Both the position numbers and the translations under genes were made by a program. This document shows, one piece after another, positions 34,224-43,810 of a stretch of 64,000 nt of DNA. Location: the NCBI GenBank assembly GCA_041480845.1, contig JBGPAU010000001.1, positions 1-64,000 on the forward strand. The letters are read 5' to 3'. The stretch comes from LCIL01 sp041480845. Lineage in GTDB: Bacteria > Patescibacteriota > Microgenomatia > UBA8517. Below the pieces are notes generated by a model. It searched no databases. It was given only the letters and a program-made list of their open reading frames with translations, and was not told the DNA's origin. Every line of letters starts with the position of its first letter. The first letter of the stretch is position 1.

Positions 34224-35891
34224 ATGGAGCAAGGTTCTTCAAATTTTGTTCTTCTTGTAGTTTTAGACGGATGGGGAATGGCTGCCCCGGGACCGGGTAA
34301 TGCAATTACCCAATCCGAAACTCCCAATATGAATAAATTCTTTGCATCATATCCTCACACTTCCTTGCAGGCATCCGGAGAGGCCGCGGGTCTTCCACGG
34401 GGAGAAAACGGCAACACCGAGACGGGACATCTTAACCTTGGAGCCGGCAGGATTGTTTATCAAGATTTACAAAGAATTAATATGAGTATAGCGGACGGTG
34501 GTTTTTATCAAAACCAGGTTTTAATAGGGGCGATAGAACACGCAAAAGCAAACGGCAGCAATTTACATTTAATGGGCCTCGTTGGTGCAGGCGGTGTTCA
34601 TAGTAATTTAGAACATCTGTTTGCTTTAATAGAACTGTGCAAACGTAATAATTTTGACAGAGTTTATTTGCATCTTTTTACCGACGGAAGAGATTCTCCG
34701 CCAACCGCGGCCAAAATTTATATCAGCCAGCTTAGGGAAGTTTTGACAAGACAGAATATAGGCAAAATTGCAAGTGTAATGGGCAGATATTGGGCGATGG
34801 ATAGGGACATGAGATGGGAAAGAACGGCTAAGGCGTATTTCGCTATAACGAAGGGTGTTGGGCAGCTTGTCAAAACACCTGAGGAGGGGATTGATGCCTC
34901 ATACACTGAAGGTAAAACAGACGAATTTATCGAGCCGTGTATAGTATCGGGAGCCGACGGACAACCGTTGTGTTTGATAAAAGATAATGATTCAGTCATT
35001 TTCTTCAATTTCAGAATAGACAGGCCCAGACAGCTGTCGCGCGCTTTTGTTTTTGAAGACTTTTCAAAAGCCAATCTTCCCGTGGGTTTTGATCCCTACC
35101 TTATCAAGTATCAAAAATCTCATCTCGCACAGCCCGTAGTAGGGATTAAAGAACCTTTTATCCGGGGTCCAAGACTTAATAACCTCTATTTTGCCACCAT
35201 GACTGAATATGAAAAGGCAATTGTTGAAGCCGAGGCTAAAATCGCCTTCCCGCCGGAGGTTGTGAAACTGCCTTTGGGCAGGGTTATTTCGGAAGCGGGA
35301 TATAAACAATTAAGAGTTGCAGAAAGTGAGAAAGAAAGATTTGTTACATTTTATTTTAACGGACAGCAGGAAGCCGCTTTTGATGGTGAAGAACGTTTAA
35401 TTATTCCCTCTCCCAAAATTGCGACTTACGACCTTAAACCTGAAATGAGTGCCAGGGAAGTAACCGAAAAAGTTTTATTAAAGTTGAAAGAGTCTCCCGA
35501 TTATAAATTTGTTCTTATAAATTTTGCCAATCCCGATATGGTCGGGCATACGGGAAATATTGGTGCGGCGGTCAAGGCATGCCAGGTAGTTGATGAATGT
35601 TTGGGTAAGCTCAGTGACTGGGTATTCGCGTACGGCGGCAATATGATTGTTACTGCCGATCATGGGAATTGTGAGGAAATGATTAATAATGAGACGGGTG
35701 CAATCGATACGGAACATAGCCGGAATCCTGTTCCCTTTATCGCGATTTCGCAAAAACTTGTTGGAAAATCCGTTACTCTTACGGCTGGAATTTTAGCTGA
35801 CATTGCCCCGACAGTATTAAAACTCTTAAACATTGATATCCCCTCAAGTATGACCGGGCACAACTTACTGGATTCTCAGTTTGATTTGTAA
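34224..35891 (+). CDS. gpmI: 2,3-bisphosphoglycerate-independent phosphoglycerate mutase
   Basis: A 555-residue alkaline-phosphatase-superfamily enzyme. VVLDGWGMAAPGPGNAI gives the first metal Asp, HLFTDGRDSPP and GRYWAMDRDMRWER the substrate site, and NFANPDMVGHTGN and VTADHGNCEEM the second metal site. The nucleophile region reads GNTETGHLNLGAG, where well-studied members have GNSEVGH, so the phospho-acceptor would be Thr rather than Ser. It interconverts 2- and 3-phosphoglycerate. It converges on lexA with a 15-bp gap. Confidence 0.95.
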   Translation: MEQGSSNFVLLVVLDGWGMAAPGPGNAITQSETPNMNKFFASYPHTSLQASGEAAGLPRGENGNTETGHLNLGAGRIVYQDLQRINMSIADGGFYQNQVLIGAIEHAKANGSNLHLMGLVGAGGVHSNLEHLFALIELCKRNNFDRVYLHLFTDGRDSPPTAAKIYISQLREVLTRQNIGKIASVMGRYWAMDRDMRWERTAKAYFAITKGVGQLVKTPEEGIDASYTEGKTDEFIEPCIVSGADGQPLCLIKDNDSVIFFNFRIDRPRQLSRAFVFEDFSKANLPVGFDPYLIKYQKSHLAQPVVGIKEPFIRGPRLNNLYFATMTEYEKAIVEAEAKIAFPPEVVKLPLGRVISEAGYKQLRVAESEKERFVTFYFNGQQEAAFDGEERLIIPSPKIATYDLKPEMSAREVTEKVLLKLKESPDYKFVLINFANPDMVGHTGNIGAAVKACQVVDECLGKLSDWVFAYGGNMIVTADHGNCEEMINNETGAIDTEHSRNPVPFIAISQKLVGKSVTLTAGILADIAPTVLKLLNIDIPSSMTGHNLLDSQFDL

Positions 35892-35906
35892 AGAAAAAGA
35901 AGAAAA

Positions 35907-36530
35907 TTAGTTTTGGTATCTTCGCACTAAGCCCACAACCTTTCCCTGAATTCTTACATTTTTTACAAAAATCGGCTGCATCTTGGCATTCGCCGGCTCA
36001 AGTCTGATTCTTGTAGTTTCTCTGAAAAATCTTTTAAGAGTAGCCATACCATTATCAAGAAGTGCAACAACTATTTCACCGTTTGTTGCGGCTTCTGCTT
36101 GCTCAATAATTACATGATCTCCATCCATTATTCCGTCTTCTATCATGCTTTCCCCGCGTACTTGCAAAACGTAAGTTCTTTTCTTTCCGCTGACGAAAGC
36201 TGCCGGAATATTCATGGTAGCATTGGGGTCGGTATACGGTTCAATTGGAGCCCCTGCTGCAATAAACCCCAAAATGGGAGCGTCAAACCCTTCGGGTGCT
36301 CCCAGGTTAACATCGCTTTGTGCCAAATCGATAGACCTCATTTTACCGGATTTACGGATAATAAGACCCTTAGCTTCCAAAGCCTGGAGATGCTCATGGA
36401 CGGTAGCAAGAGATGAAACACCAATCGACTCTGCTATTTGTTTTAATGTCGGAGCTGTTCCGTTTGACTGAATATATTGCTTAATAAAACCAAGTATCTG
36501 TTTTTGTCTTTTATATATGATGATCGGCAT
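35907..36530 (-). CDS. lexA: LexA repressor
   Basis: A 207-residue protein. An N-terminal winged helix-turn-helix (APTLKQIAESIGVSSLATVHEHLQALEAKG) is followed by the Ala-Gly self-cleavage bond in GFIAAGAPIEP (about residue 93). The S24 catalytic Ser lies in GESMIEDGIMDGDHV and the Lys in MATLKRFFRE. It should repress DNA-damage genes and cut itself when RecA is active. It is divergent from uvrB across 131 bp and sits next to uvrA and uvrC, the expected targets. I could not find a convincing LexA box by eye. Confidence 0.93.
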   Translation of the reverse strand: MPIIIYKRQKQILGFIKQYIQSNGTAPTLKQIAESIGVSSLATVHEHLQALEAKGLIIRKSGKMRSIDLAQSDVNLGAPEGFDAPILGFIAAGAPIEPYTDPNATMNIPAAFVSGKKRTYVLQVRGESMIEDGIMDGDHVIIEQAEAATNGEIVVALLDNGMATLKRFFRETTRIRLEPANAKMQPIFVKNVRIQGKVVGLVRRYQN

Positions 36531-36611
36531 GGTTCGATGTTGCTCACCATCAATATACGAAGATTACCCGAAGTGGTCAAGTACATCTTTCTATATATAA
36601 ATAGCACGCGA

Positions 36612-36631
36612 TCCTGAGCCAAGTCGAAGGA
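36612..36631 (+). repeat. REP-like short repeat between lexA and uvrB
   Basis: TCCTGAGCCAAGTCGAAGGA, flanked by GA and TC so that GATCCT and AGGATC can pair, is a second copy of the element found in the tRNA-Asp intron. It lies 18 bp before the uvrB -10 box. Confidence 0.65.
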
Positions 36632-36649
36632 TCAACTGGATCTTTCTGT

Positions 36650-36655
36650 TACAAT
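36650..36655 (+). promoter_or_regulatory. -10 box of uvrB
   Basis: TACAAT ends 6 bp before the uvrB ATG with no Shine-Dalgarno between, implying a leaderless message. Confidence 0.5.
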
Positions 36656-36661
36656 GTATCC

Positions 36662-38683
36662 ATGATGTTTAGACTTTCATCAAAATTTCAACCAATTCCC
36701 GACCAGGATAAAGCTATTTCGACTTTGTCTAATCGGATTTTGCTTGGAGAAAAATATCAAACACTGTTGGGTGTAACGGGATCCGGTAAAACTTTTGCCA
36801 TGGCAGGGGTAATTGAAAATGTTCAGCGTCCCACGCTTATTATTTCCCACAACAAAACATTGGCAGCCCAACTTTATCAGGAACTGAGAGATTTTTTTCC
36901 GAATAATGCCGTCAGCTATTTTGTATCTTATTATGATTATTACCAGCCGGAAGCTTATATCCCTTCAACTGATACATATATTGAAAAGGACGCAGATATT
37001 AATGAAACCATTGATAAACTCCGTCTTGCGGCAACCACAAATCTTTTAACCCGTTCCGACACTATAGTCGTTGCTTCGGTTTCTTGTATTTATAACATAG
37101 GTTCGCCCCGTGAATACGGCCATTTTGTCTTGGAGTTTACGGAAGGAATGAAAATCGGTAGGGAGCAGATTATCGATCGGCTGGTGGACCTGCAGTACGA
37201 GCGGAGTGATTTTGGCTTTAACCGGGGAACTTTCAGGGTCCGCGGAAACGCAATCGACATTTATCCTGCTTATCTTGATCAGGGAGTTCATATTGAATTT
37301 GGCCAGGAAAAAATTGAGAAAGTCGAACTGATTAATCCGGTTACCGGAAATAAATCAGAGAAAAAAGAGGGTTTTGACCCCTCAAATTTTGTTTTATACC
37401 CGGCCAAACATTTTATGACAGATCCTTCTGCACACACCGATGCCTTTGATGCAATTAAAAAGGATTTGATGACCCGTGTGGCCCAACTTAAGAAAGAGGG
37501 AAAGATTTTGGAAGCTCATAGGATTGCTCAAAAGGTCACATATGACCTTGAAATGATAAAAGAGGTCGGCTACGTTAAAGGAATTGAAAATTATTCCAGA
37601 TATTTTGACGGAAGAAAGGCCGGAGACGTACCGTTTTCTCTTTTGGATTATTTCAACGAGCCATATAAAGATAAGTGGTTGCTTTTGGTTGACGAATCCC
37701 ATATGACTTTTCCCCAAATCCGTGGGATGTTTAACGGGGATCTTGCCCGGAAACAAACGTTAATCGATTACGGTTTTCGCTTACCTTCCGCACTTGATAA
37801 TAGACCTTTGAGATTTGAGGAATTTATGCGCAGGGTTCCGAATTTCATTGCCAGCTCGGCAACACCTAACGAATGGGAAATAAGCATGAGCGGCGGGAAA
37901 ACCGTAGAACTATTGGTTCGCCCTACGGGAATTCCGGATCCCTTGGTAGAAATCCGACCGGTTAAAAATCAAGTAGCTGACATTATTGAGGAAATCAAAA
38001 AAACAGTAGGCAAAAAACAAAGAACTTTAGTTACAACTTTGACCAAAAGAACTGCCGAAGATTTAACAACTTACTTAAACGAGCAGGGATTAAATGTTCA
38101 GTACCTGCATTCGGATGTGGCAACTCTTGACCGGACGGATATTCTTGACGACCTAAGAAACGGCAAATATGACGTGCTTGTCGGTATCAATTTGCTTAGG
38201 GAGGGACTGGATCTGCCGGAAGTGAGCCTGGTAGCGATTTTGGATGCCGATAAAGAGGGTTTTTTACGAAGTGACGTAACACTTATTCAAACGATGGGTA
38301 GGGCTGCCAGACACGTTGAGGGGCGTGTAATCATGTATGCCGACCATGTAACAGGGTCAATGGAAAGAGCCTTACACGAGGTTAAAAGGCGTCGTAAGTA
38401 TCAGCTCGCGTACAACAAAAAGCACAATATAACTCCTGTTAGTGTCGAAAAGCCCATCCGTGGAAAATTGGTAGATAGGGAAGAAGGAGAGAAAGCCCCC
38501 TGGGTATTTGGTTCCAAAGAACCGATCTATGACAGTCTGCCTCATTTGGAAGTTGATTCCATGACGCCGATGGAGAAAAAGAGATTGATTAAGAATTTGA
38601 CTACCGAAATGCGCATGTCTGCACAAGATTTAAATTTCGAACTGGCAGCAAAAATACGTGATACAATACTATCTCTTCAATGA
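36662..38683 (+). CDS. uvrB: Excinuclease ABC subunit B
   Basis: A 673-residue DEAD-like helicase. Walker A GVTGSGKTFAMA, the beta-hairpin region YYDYYQPEAYIPSTDTYIEKD, LVDESHMTFPQ (Walker B), the C-terminal helicase motif VGINLLREGLDLPEVSLVAILDADKEGFLRS, and a C-terminal UVR segment (MRMSAQDLNFELAAKIRDTI) that contacts UvrC. It verifies lesions after UvrA loading. Two ATGs occur in a row at the start; the first follows the -10 box by 6 bp. It overlaps the next small gene by ATGA. Confidence 0.97.
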   Translation: MMFRLSSKFQPIPDQDKAISTLSNRILLGEKYQTLLGVTGSGKTFAMAGVIENVQRPTLIISHNKTLAAQLYQELRDFFPNNAVSYFVSYYDYYQPEAYIPSTDTYIEKDADINETIDKLRLAATTNLLTRSDTIVVASVSCIYNIGSPREYGHFVLEFTEGMKIGREQIIDRLVDLQYERSDFGFNRGTFRVRGNAIDIYPAYLDQGVHIEFGQEKIEKVELINPVTGNKSEKKEGFDPSNFVLYPAKHFMTDPSAHTDAFDAIKKDLMTRVAQLKKEGKILEAHRIAQKVTYDLEMIKEVGYVKGIENYSRYFDGRKAGDVPFSLLDYFNEPYKDKWLLLVDESHMTFPQIRGMFNGDLARKQTLIDYGFRLPSALDNRPLRFEEFMRRVPNFIASSATPNEWEISMSGGKTVELLVRPTGIPDPLVEIRPVKNQVADIIEEIKKTVGKKQRTLVTTLTKRTAEDLTTYLNEQGLNVQYLHSDVATLDRTDILDDLRNGKYDVLVGINLLREGLDLPEVSLVAILDADKEGFLRSDVTLIQTMGRAARHVEGRVIMYADHVTGSMERALHEVKRRRKYQLAYNKKHNITPVSVEKPIRGKLVDREEGEKAPWVFGSKEPIYDSLPHLEVDSMTPMEKKRLIKNLTTEMRMSAQDLNFELAAKIRDTILSLQ

Positions 38684-38910
38684 ACGAAAACGAAAGAAAA
38701 TGTGATTTTAAAATCGTTGCGTTTGTTAATGGGAAAAGACAGGATATTATTTGTAATCAGGAAACCGGATGCCTAAGTAAACTGGCTTGGTGTGGAATCG
38801 GGGTTAATCGGGCAGCTGCTCTCGTACTTGGGCGAAGTGTTAAGGGTGTTGAAGCATATGTTGATGGTGATTGCGAGGGCCGGACTTCTTCAGATTCTCC
38901 AAAGAGGTGA
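38680..38910 (+). CDS. Small hypothetical protein between uvrB and uvrA
   Basis: A 76-residue protein with four Cys residues (C8, C26, C31, C38) and a basic Ser-rich tail; I do not recognise a family. The start overlaps the uvrB stop as ATGA, the usual coupling in this genome, which supports it being real. Its 3' end contains the TATAAT (38909-38914) that probably serves uvrA. It could instead be a chance frame. Confidence 0.4.
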   Translation: MNENERKCDFKIVAFVNGKRQDIICNQETGCLSKLAWCGIGVNRAAALVLGRSVKGVEAYVDGDCEGRTSSDSPKR

Positions 38911-38952
38911 TATAATATTTCGTCCACCGGATAGAACCGGCGGGTACATTGC

Positions 38953-41865
38953 ATGGATAACTATATTAAAATTCGTGGTGCCCGACAGCACAATTTAAAA
39001 AATATTGATTTGGATATTCCCAAGAACAAACTTGTAGTTTTAACGGGGGTTTCCGGCAGTGGAAAAAGTTCGTTGGCTTTTGACACTCTTTACGCGGAAG
39101 GGCAAAGAAGGTATGTGGAATCACTTTCTTCCTATGCCAGACAATTCCTGGGTATTATGCAAAAACCTGACGTGGATTCAATTGAAGGCCTTTCGCCTGC
39201 AATTTCCATTGATCAGAAGACCACTTCCCACAATCCCAGGAGTACGGTTGGCACAGTTACCGAAATTTACGATTACTTAAGGCTTCTATTTGCCAGAATT
39301 GGGCATCCTCATTGTCCGATTTGCGGACGGGAAATATCTCATCAAACACTTGATCAAATTGTTGATCAGGCGCTCGATTTGATAGAGGCGACTGCAAAAA
39401 GCGATAGAAAAGCTTGGTTTCTGTTACTTTCCCCCATGGTTCAGGAACGAAAAGGCGAATTTTCCCAACTTTTTGAAAATTTAAAATCAAAAGGTTATCG
39501 TCAAGTTCGTATTGACGGATATATTCACGATTTGTCGGAAGATTTGGTTTTAATCAAGACAAACAAACACACAATTGAAGCCGTAATCGATCGGATAGCT
39601 CTTACTATAGATAGCTTAAGAGGACTGTCCTCTAAAGCTGAGGTAAAAAACAGATTGGCCGATTCGATACAACAAGCTCTTAATTTATCGGAAGGAATGG
39701 TGGTTTTAGCCCAAGTTCTTGATAAAGAGTTTAGTATGCCGTCTTCACCCAAAAAATTTGAGGACCATCTTTTTTCGGAAAGGTTTGCTTGTCCCGTTGA
39801 TAACATTAACCTCCCAGAAATTGAACCGCGTTCGTTTTCTTTCAATTCACCTCAAGGGGCTTGCCCAACTTGCACAGGTTTGGGGAAAATTCTTAAAGTA
39901 GATTCCAATTTGGTATTTTCTCCGGAATTAACAATTATGGAAGGCGGGATTTTACCTTTTTCCAACATGTTTGAACACGAAACCTGGTACGGCAGGCTGA
40001 TCAAAAAAATGTGTGAAGAAAATAATATCAATATGCATATTGCGATTGGCGAATTGTCCGCCGATCAGATCAACATTCTCCTAAAAGGAACAGGAGATAG
40101 ACAATATCATGTTTACGGAACAAACAGATTTGGGAGAGAAACTTATATTTGGGAGAAGTTTATTGGATTTACCGCGGAATTGGAAAGAAGATACTCCGAA
40201 AGTGAAAGTGATTGGGTTAAGGAGGAAATCAGAAAATATATGAGGGAAAAGATTTGTCCGCAGTGTGGGGGAACAAGACTCAAAAAAGAGGCGCTTTCTA
40301 TCACGGTTGCAGATTTGTCTATCTCCGATGTAACCGAGTTTTCGATATTGACATGTATTGGTTGGATCGAGAAACTAGATAAAATTTTAAACGCGAGAGA
40401 AAAAGAAATAAGCCGACTTGTCATTAAGGAAACTTTGGGAAGACTAAAGTTTTTAATTTCGGTTGGTTTGGAATATTTAACTCTAAACCGTGTTGCGGGA
40501 TCACTGTCAGGAGGGGAGGCACAAAGAATAAGGTTGGCTTCCCAAATCGGATCCGGCTTAACAGGAGTTTTATATGTTCTGGATGAACCTACAATCGGAC
40601 TTCACCCGCGGGATGATCAAAAACTGATTGATACTCTCAAAAATTTAAGGGATTTGGGAAATACAGTAGTAGTTGTAGAACATGATGCAACCATGATGCG
40701 ACAAAGCGACTTTATTGCTGATTTTGGGCCGGGAGCGGGTAAACATGGCGGTGAAGTTGTTGCCACGGGATCACCTAAAGAAATCGAAAAAAATCCAAAA
40801 TCACTTACCGGTAAATATTTATCTGGTAAGAAAGTAATTCAGTTAATCAGTAATTCAGTAAGTCAGTTGCCTATTAAAAACGAAACGTTGAAAATATTTG
40901 GCGCAGACATGTATAATCTAAAAAATATTGATGTTGCCTTTCCCCTGGGAAAATTAATTGCAATTACAGGGGTCTCCGGTTCCGGCAAATCAACTTTATT
41001 GGTTGAGACTTTGTATCCGGCTCTCCAAAAAGAATTGTATACAAATTACCGCGGAGAGGCGGGAGGATATAAAAAAATTGAAGGATTGGAAAATGTAGAT
41101 AAAGCGATTCTAATCGACCAAAGCCCCATCGGAAGGACACCAAGAAGTAATCCCGCTACATATACGGGGCTTTTTGACCCAATTCGCGATGTTTACACCT
41201 TAACTCATGATGCCAAAACCGCAGGTTATAAAAAGGGCAGATTTTCTTTTAACGTCAGAGGAGGGAGGTGTGAAGCTTGCGAAGGACAGGGACAAATAAA
41301 GATTGAAATGCAGTTTATGAGCGATATTTGGGTAACTTGCGATGTTTGTCACGGAAGAAGGTATAACGCTCAGACTTTGGAAATTACCTACCGCGGTAAA
41401 AATATTGCGGAGGTGTTGGGTATGACCGTTGATGATGCGCTTGAGTTTTTTCATGCTCACCCGCAAATTGAAAGTAAACTTGAAACTTTGGATCTAGTTG
41501 GACTTGGATATATGGAACTCGGGCAACCCGCAACCACTCTTTCCGGAGGAGAAGCGCAGAGGGTTAAATTGGCAACCGAACTTTCAAGGCGTTCTACAGG
41601 TAGAACAATTTATATTCTGGACGAACCCACAACAGGACTACATTTTGCCGACGTTGAGCGTCTAATGCGGGTACTAAAACTACTCGTTCAAAAAGGTAAC
41701 TCAGTTTTTGTAATTGAACACAATTTGGACGTGATTAAAAATTGCGATTATATTATCGATTTGGGACCCGAAGGGGGAGACGCCGGGGGAGAGGTTGTGG
41801 CAATCGGAAAGCCACAGGATATTATTAAAAATAAGGCTTCATATACAGGAGAATATTTAAGGTAA
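38953..41865 (+). CDS. uvrA: Excinuclease ABC subunit A
   Basis: A 970-residue damage sensor with two ABC ATPase halves: Walker A GVSGSGKSSLAFD and GVSGSGKSTLLVE, signatures SLSGGEAQRIRLA and TLSGGEAQRVKLA. Zinc modules are CPICGREI (with CPVD and CPTC) and CEACEGQG..CDVCHGRRYN. The interdomain linker near 40838-40870 consists of short CAGTAA-like direct repeats but keeps the frame. It dimerises, scans DNA and loads UvrB. It stands 42 bp after the small gene. Confidence 0.97.
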   Translation: MDNYIKIRGARQHNLKNIDLDIPKNKLVVLTGVSGSGKSSLAFDTLYAEGQRRYVESLSSYARQFLGIMQKPDVDSIEGLSPAISIDQKTTSHNPRSTVGTVTEIYDYLRLLFARIGHPHCPICGREISHQTLDQIVDQALDLIEATAKSDRKAWFLLLSPMVQERKGEFSQLFENLKSKGYRQVRIDGYIHDLSEDLVLIKTNKHTIEAVIDRIALTIDSLRGLSSKAEVKNRLADSIQQALNLSEGMVVLAQVLDKEFSMPSSPKKFEDHLFSERFACPVDNINLPEIEPRSFSFNSPQGACPTCTGLGKILKVDSNLVFSPELTIMEGGILPFSNMFEHETWYGRLIKKMCEENNINMHIAIGELSADQINILLKGTGDRQYHVYGTNRFGRETYIWEKFIGFTAELERRYSESESDWVKEEIRKYMREKICPQCGGTRLKKEALSITVADLSISDVTEFSILTCIGWIEKLDKILNAREKEISRLVIKETLGRLKFLISVGLEYLTLNRVAGSLSGGEAQRIRLASQIGSGLTGVLYVLDEPTIGLHPRDDQKLIDTLKNLRDLGNTVVVVEHDATMMRQSDFIADFGPGAGKHGGEVVATGSPKEIEKNPKSLTGKYLSGKKVIQLISNSVSQLPIKNETLKIFGADMYNLKNIDVAFPLGKLIAITGVSGSGKSTLLVETLYPALQKELYTNYRGEAGGYKKIEGLENVDKAILIDQSPIGRTPRSNPATYTGLFDPIRDVYTLTHDAKTAGYKKGRFSFNVRGGRCEACEGQGQIKIEMQFMSDIWVTCDVCHGRRYNAQTLEITYRGKNIAEVLGMTVDDALEFFHAHPQIESKLETLDLVGLGYMELGQPATTLSGGEAQRVKLATELSRRSTGRTIYILDEPTTGLHFADVERLMRVLKLLVQKGNSVFVIEHNLDVIKNCDYIIDLGPEGGDAGGEVVAIGKPQDIIKNKASYTGEYLR

Positions 41866-41884
41866 TTTCAGCTATACTAAATAT

Positions 41885-43810
41885 ATGAAGATTTTGAGGA
41901 TTTTTTTTGCCATTTTTCTAACTACTCTGTACTTTGTGCTAAGTACATGCGTAGTACACGCTCAAAGCGAATTCTCGGTTGACGCCACGGTTTCATACGA
42001 TGTTCAAGATTCCGGCAAGACCATTGTGACGCACAATATCACCCTTGAAAACAACTTCTCCACACTTTACGCCACGACTTACTCATTGGGTCTGGAAAAC
42101 ATTGACACACAAAACATAATTGCCCTCGATGAAAAAGGTAAACTAATTCCTGTTGATGTCCAAAAAGATGGCGCAGCAACAAAAATTATTATTAAATTTT
42201 CTGATGCCGTGGTCGGCAAAGGGGCACAAAGGCATTTTTCCGTTTCTTATGAGAACGGTAGTTTTGCCGTGAGAACCGGCGAGATTTGGGAAGTTTCTGT
42301 ACCAAGGCTCAGCGAAGGAAACTCATTCAGGAGCTATAAAATAATTTTGAAGATCCCTTCGAGTTTTGGACTTGAGGCATATATTTCTCCAAAACCCAAA
42401 AGCAGTCAGTCTGACTACAATGGACTTCTTTATACATTTGACAGAAGCAGTGTTGCCGAAACAGGTATTTCGGGAGGATTCGGACAGTTCCAGGTATTTG
42501 CATATTCACTTTCTTATCATCTGGAAAATCCATTAGGGAAAAGTGCCCAAACTCAAATTGCTCTTCCCCCCGATACCGCTTTTCAGAAAGTATATTTGCA
42601 GAAAATAGACCCTAAACCGAGCAGTGTTAATGTCGACACAGATGGGAATTGGCTGGCTACATATATTTTGTCTCCAAGGCAAAGGGTTGATGTTACTGTA
42701 GCCGGTGCGGTTCAAATTTTTGCGGGATTTCGGACTTTTCCTAAACCGACGGACGCAGAATTAAGTGATAATTTACGCGAAACCGAGTATTGGCAGGTAG
42801 GCAATCCCCAAATAAAGTCTTTGGCTGCCGAACTTAAAACTCCTAAAGCTATTTATGATTATGTCGTTAAGACACTGAAGTACGACTTTAACCGCGTGCA
42901 GCCCAATGTCCAAAGAATGGGTGCGGTAAATGCATTGCAAAATCCCTCTCAGGCGATTTGCATGGAGTTTACCGACCTCTTTATTGCAATCGCGCGTGCA
43001 GCCGGAATTCCCGCCCGCGAGATTAACGGCTACGCTTATACAGAAAATCCGGAACTTCAACCTCTTAGCTTGGTTGCCGATCTTTTGCATGCCTGGCCGG
43101 AATACTACGATAAAGCTAAGGGTATATGGATTCCGGTAGACCCAACTTGGGCCTCAACTAGCGGAGGCATTAATTATTTTGACAAATTGGATCTTAGGCA
43201 TTTTGCCTTTGTGATTCATGGAGAAAGCCCTGTAATGCCTTATCCTCCGGGTTCATATAAACTTGGCCCGAATCCGCAAAAAGACGTATATGTTTCTTTC
43301 GGAAAGTTGCCCGAAAATAGAATCAGCAGTTTGAATATTTCTATAATTCCGGTGAGAATATTGCCTTTTCTTAACTCTATATATACCGTTAAAATTTATA
43401 ATGCCGGGCCTCAAGCTATGTACTCCGTTTATTCGATAGCCTATTTTGATAACAAAGAGTCCAGCCGCGATTTTATAGAAGTCCTTCCTCCTTATTCTAC
43501 ATATAAAGTTAACATAACAGTGCCCTTTAGTATTTTGGGAAAGGGTTCACCAAATATAGTTGAGGTAAAAGCCGGCGGCAGTTTGGCCCGCATCACAACC
43601 AATAAAACTCAGGTTATTATCCATAGTCTTCTGGCGATTTCAGCATTCCTAATAATTTTGGTAATTTTCATATTGATTAAGCTTAAGAAGATAACTTTCG
43701 GAAGATTTTTTGCTACAATAGCCTCTGGTAAGCAAAAAATTCATGAAAGATTTACTAGAAAAACTGCCAAAAGTCAAAATAACCCCCCAAATCCTCCGGA
43801 AGCTTCCTGA
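41885..43810 (+). CDS. Exported transglutaminase-like membrane protein
   Basis: A 641-residue protein with a signal peptide (IFFAIFLTTLYFVLSTCVVHAQS). A beta-rich N-terminal region is followed by a transglutaminase-like core near residues 330-440: Cys in NPSQAICMEFTDLF, His in ADLLHAWPEYYD, and Asp in IWIPVDPTWAS. A C-terminal helix (LLAISAFLIILVIFILIKL) anchors it, with a basic cytosolic tail. It may act as a wall or surface protease or crosslinker. TATACT (41873-41878) lies 6 bp before the ATG. The tail overlaps uvrC by 68 nt. Confidence 0.85.
   Translation: MKILRIFFAIFLTTLYFVLSTCVVHAQSEFSVDATVSYDVQDSGKTIVTHNITLENNFSTLYATTYSLGLENIDTQNIIALDEKGKLIPVDVQKDGAATKIIIKFSDAVVGKGAQRHFSVSYENGSFAVRTGEIWEVSVPRLSEGNSFRSYKIILKIPSSFGLEAYISPKPKSSQSDYNGLLYTFDRSSVAETGISGGFGQFQVFAYSLSYHLENPLGKSAQTQIALPPDTAFQKVYLQKIDPKPSSVNVDTDGNWLATYILSPRQRVDVTVAGAVQIFAGFRTFPKPTDAELSDNLRETEYWQVGNPQIKSLAAELKTPKAIYDYVVKTLKYDFNRVQPNVQRMGAVNALQNPSQAICMEFTDLFIAIARAAGIPAREINGYAYTENPELQPLSLVADLLHAWPEYYDKAKGIWIPVDPTWASTSGGINYFDKLDLRHFAFVIHGESPVMPYPPGSYKLGPNPQKDVYVSFGKLPENRISSLNISIIPVRILPFLNSIYTVKIYNAGPQAMYSVYSIAYFDNKESSRDFIEVLPPYSTYKVNITVPFSILGKGSPNIVEVKAGGSLARITTNKTQVIIHSLLAISAFLIILVIFILIKLKKITFGRFFATIASGKQKIHERFTRKTAKSQNNPPNPPEAS

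Noticed and set aside
36531..36661. LexA operator between lexA and uvrB
   Set aside because: No convincing inverted repeat of a known LexA type was found. The only palindrome is the REP-like repeat, which also occurs in unrelated places.
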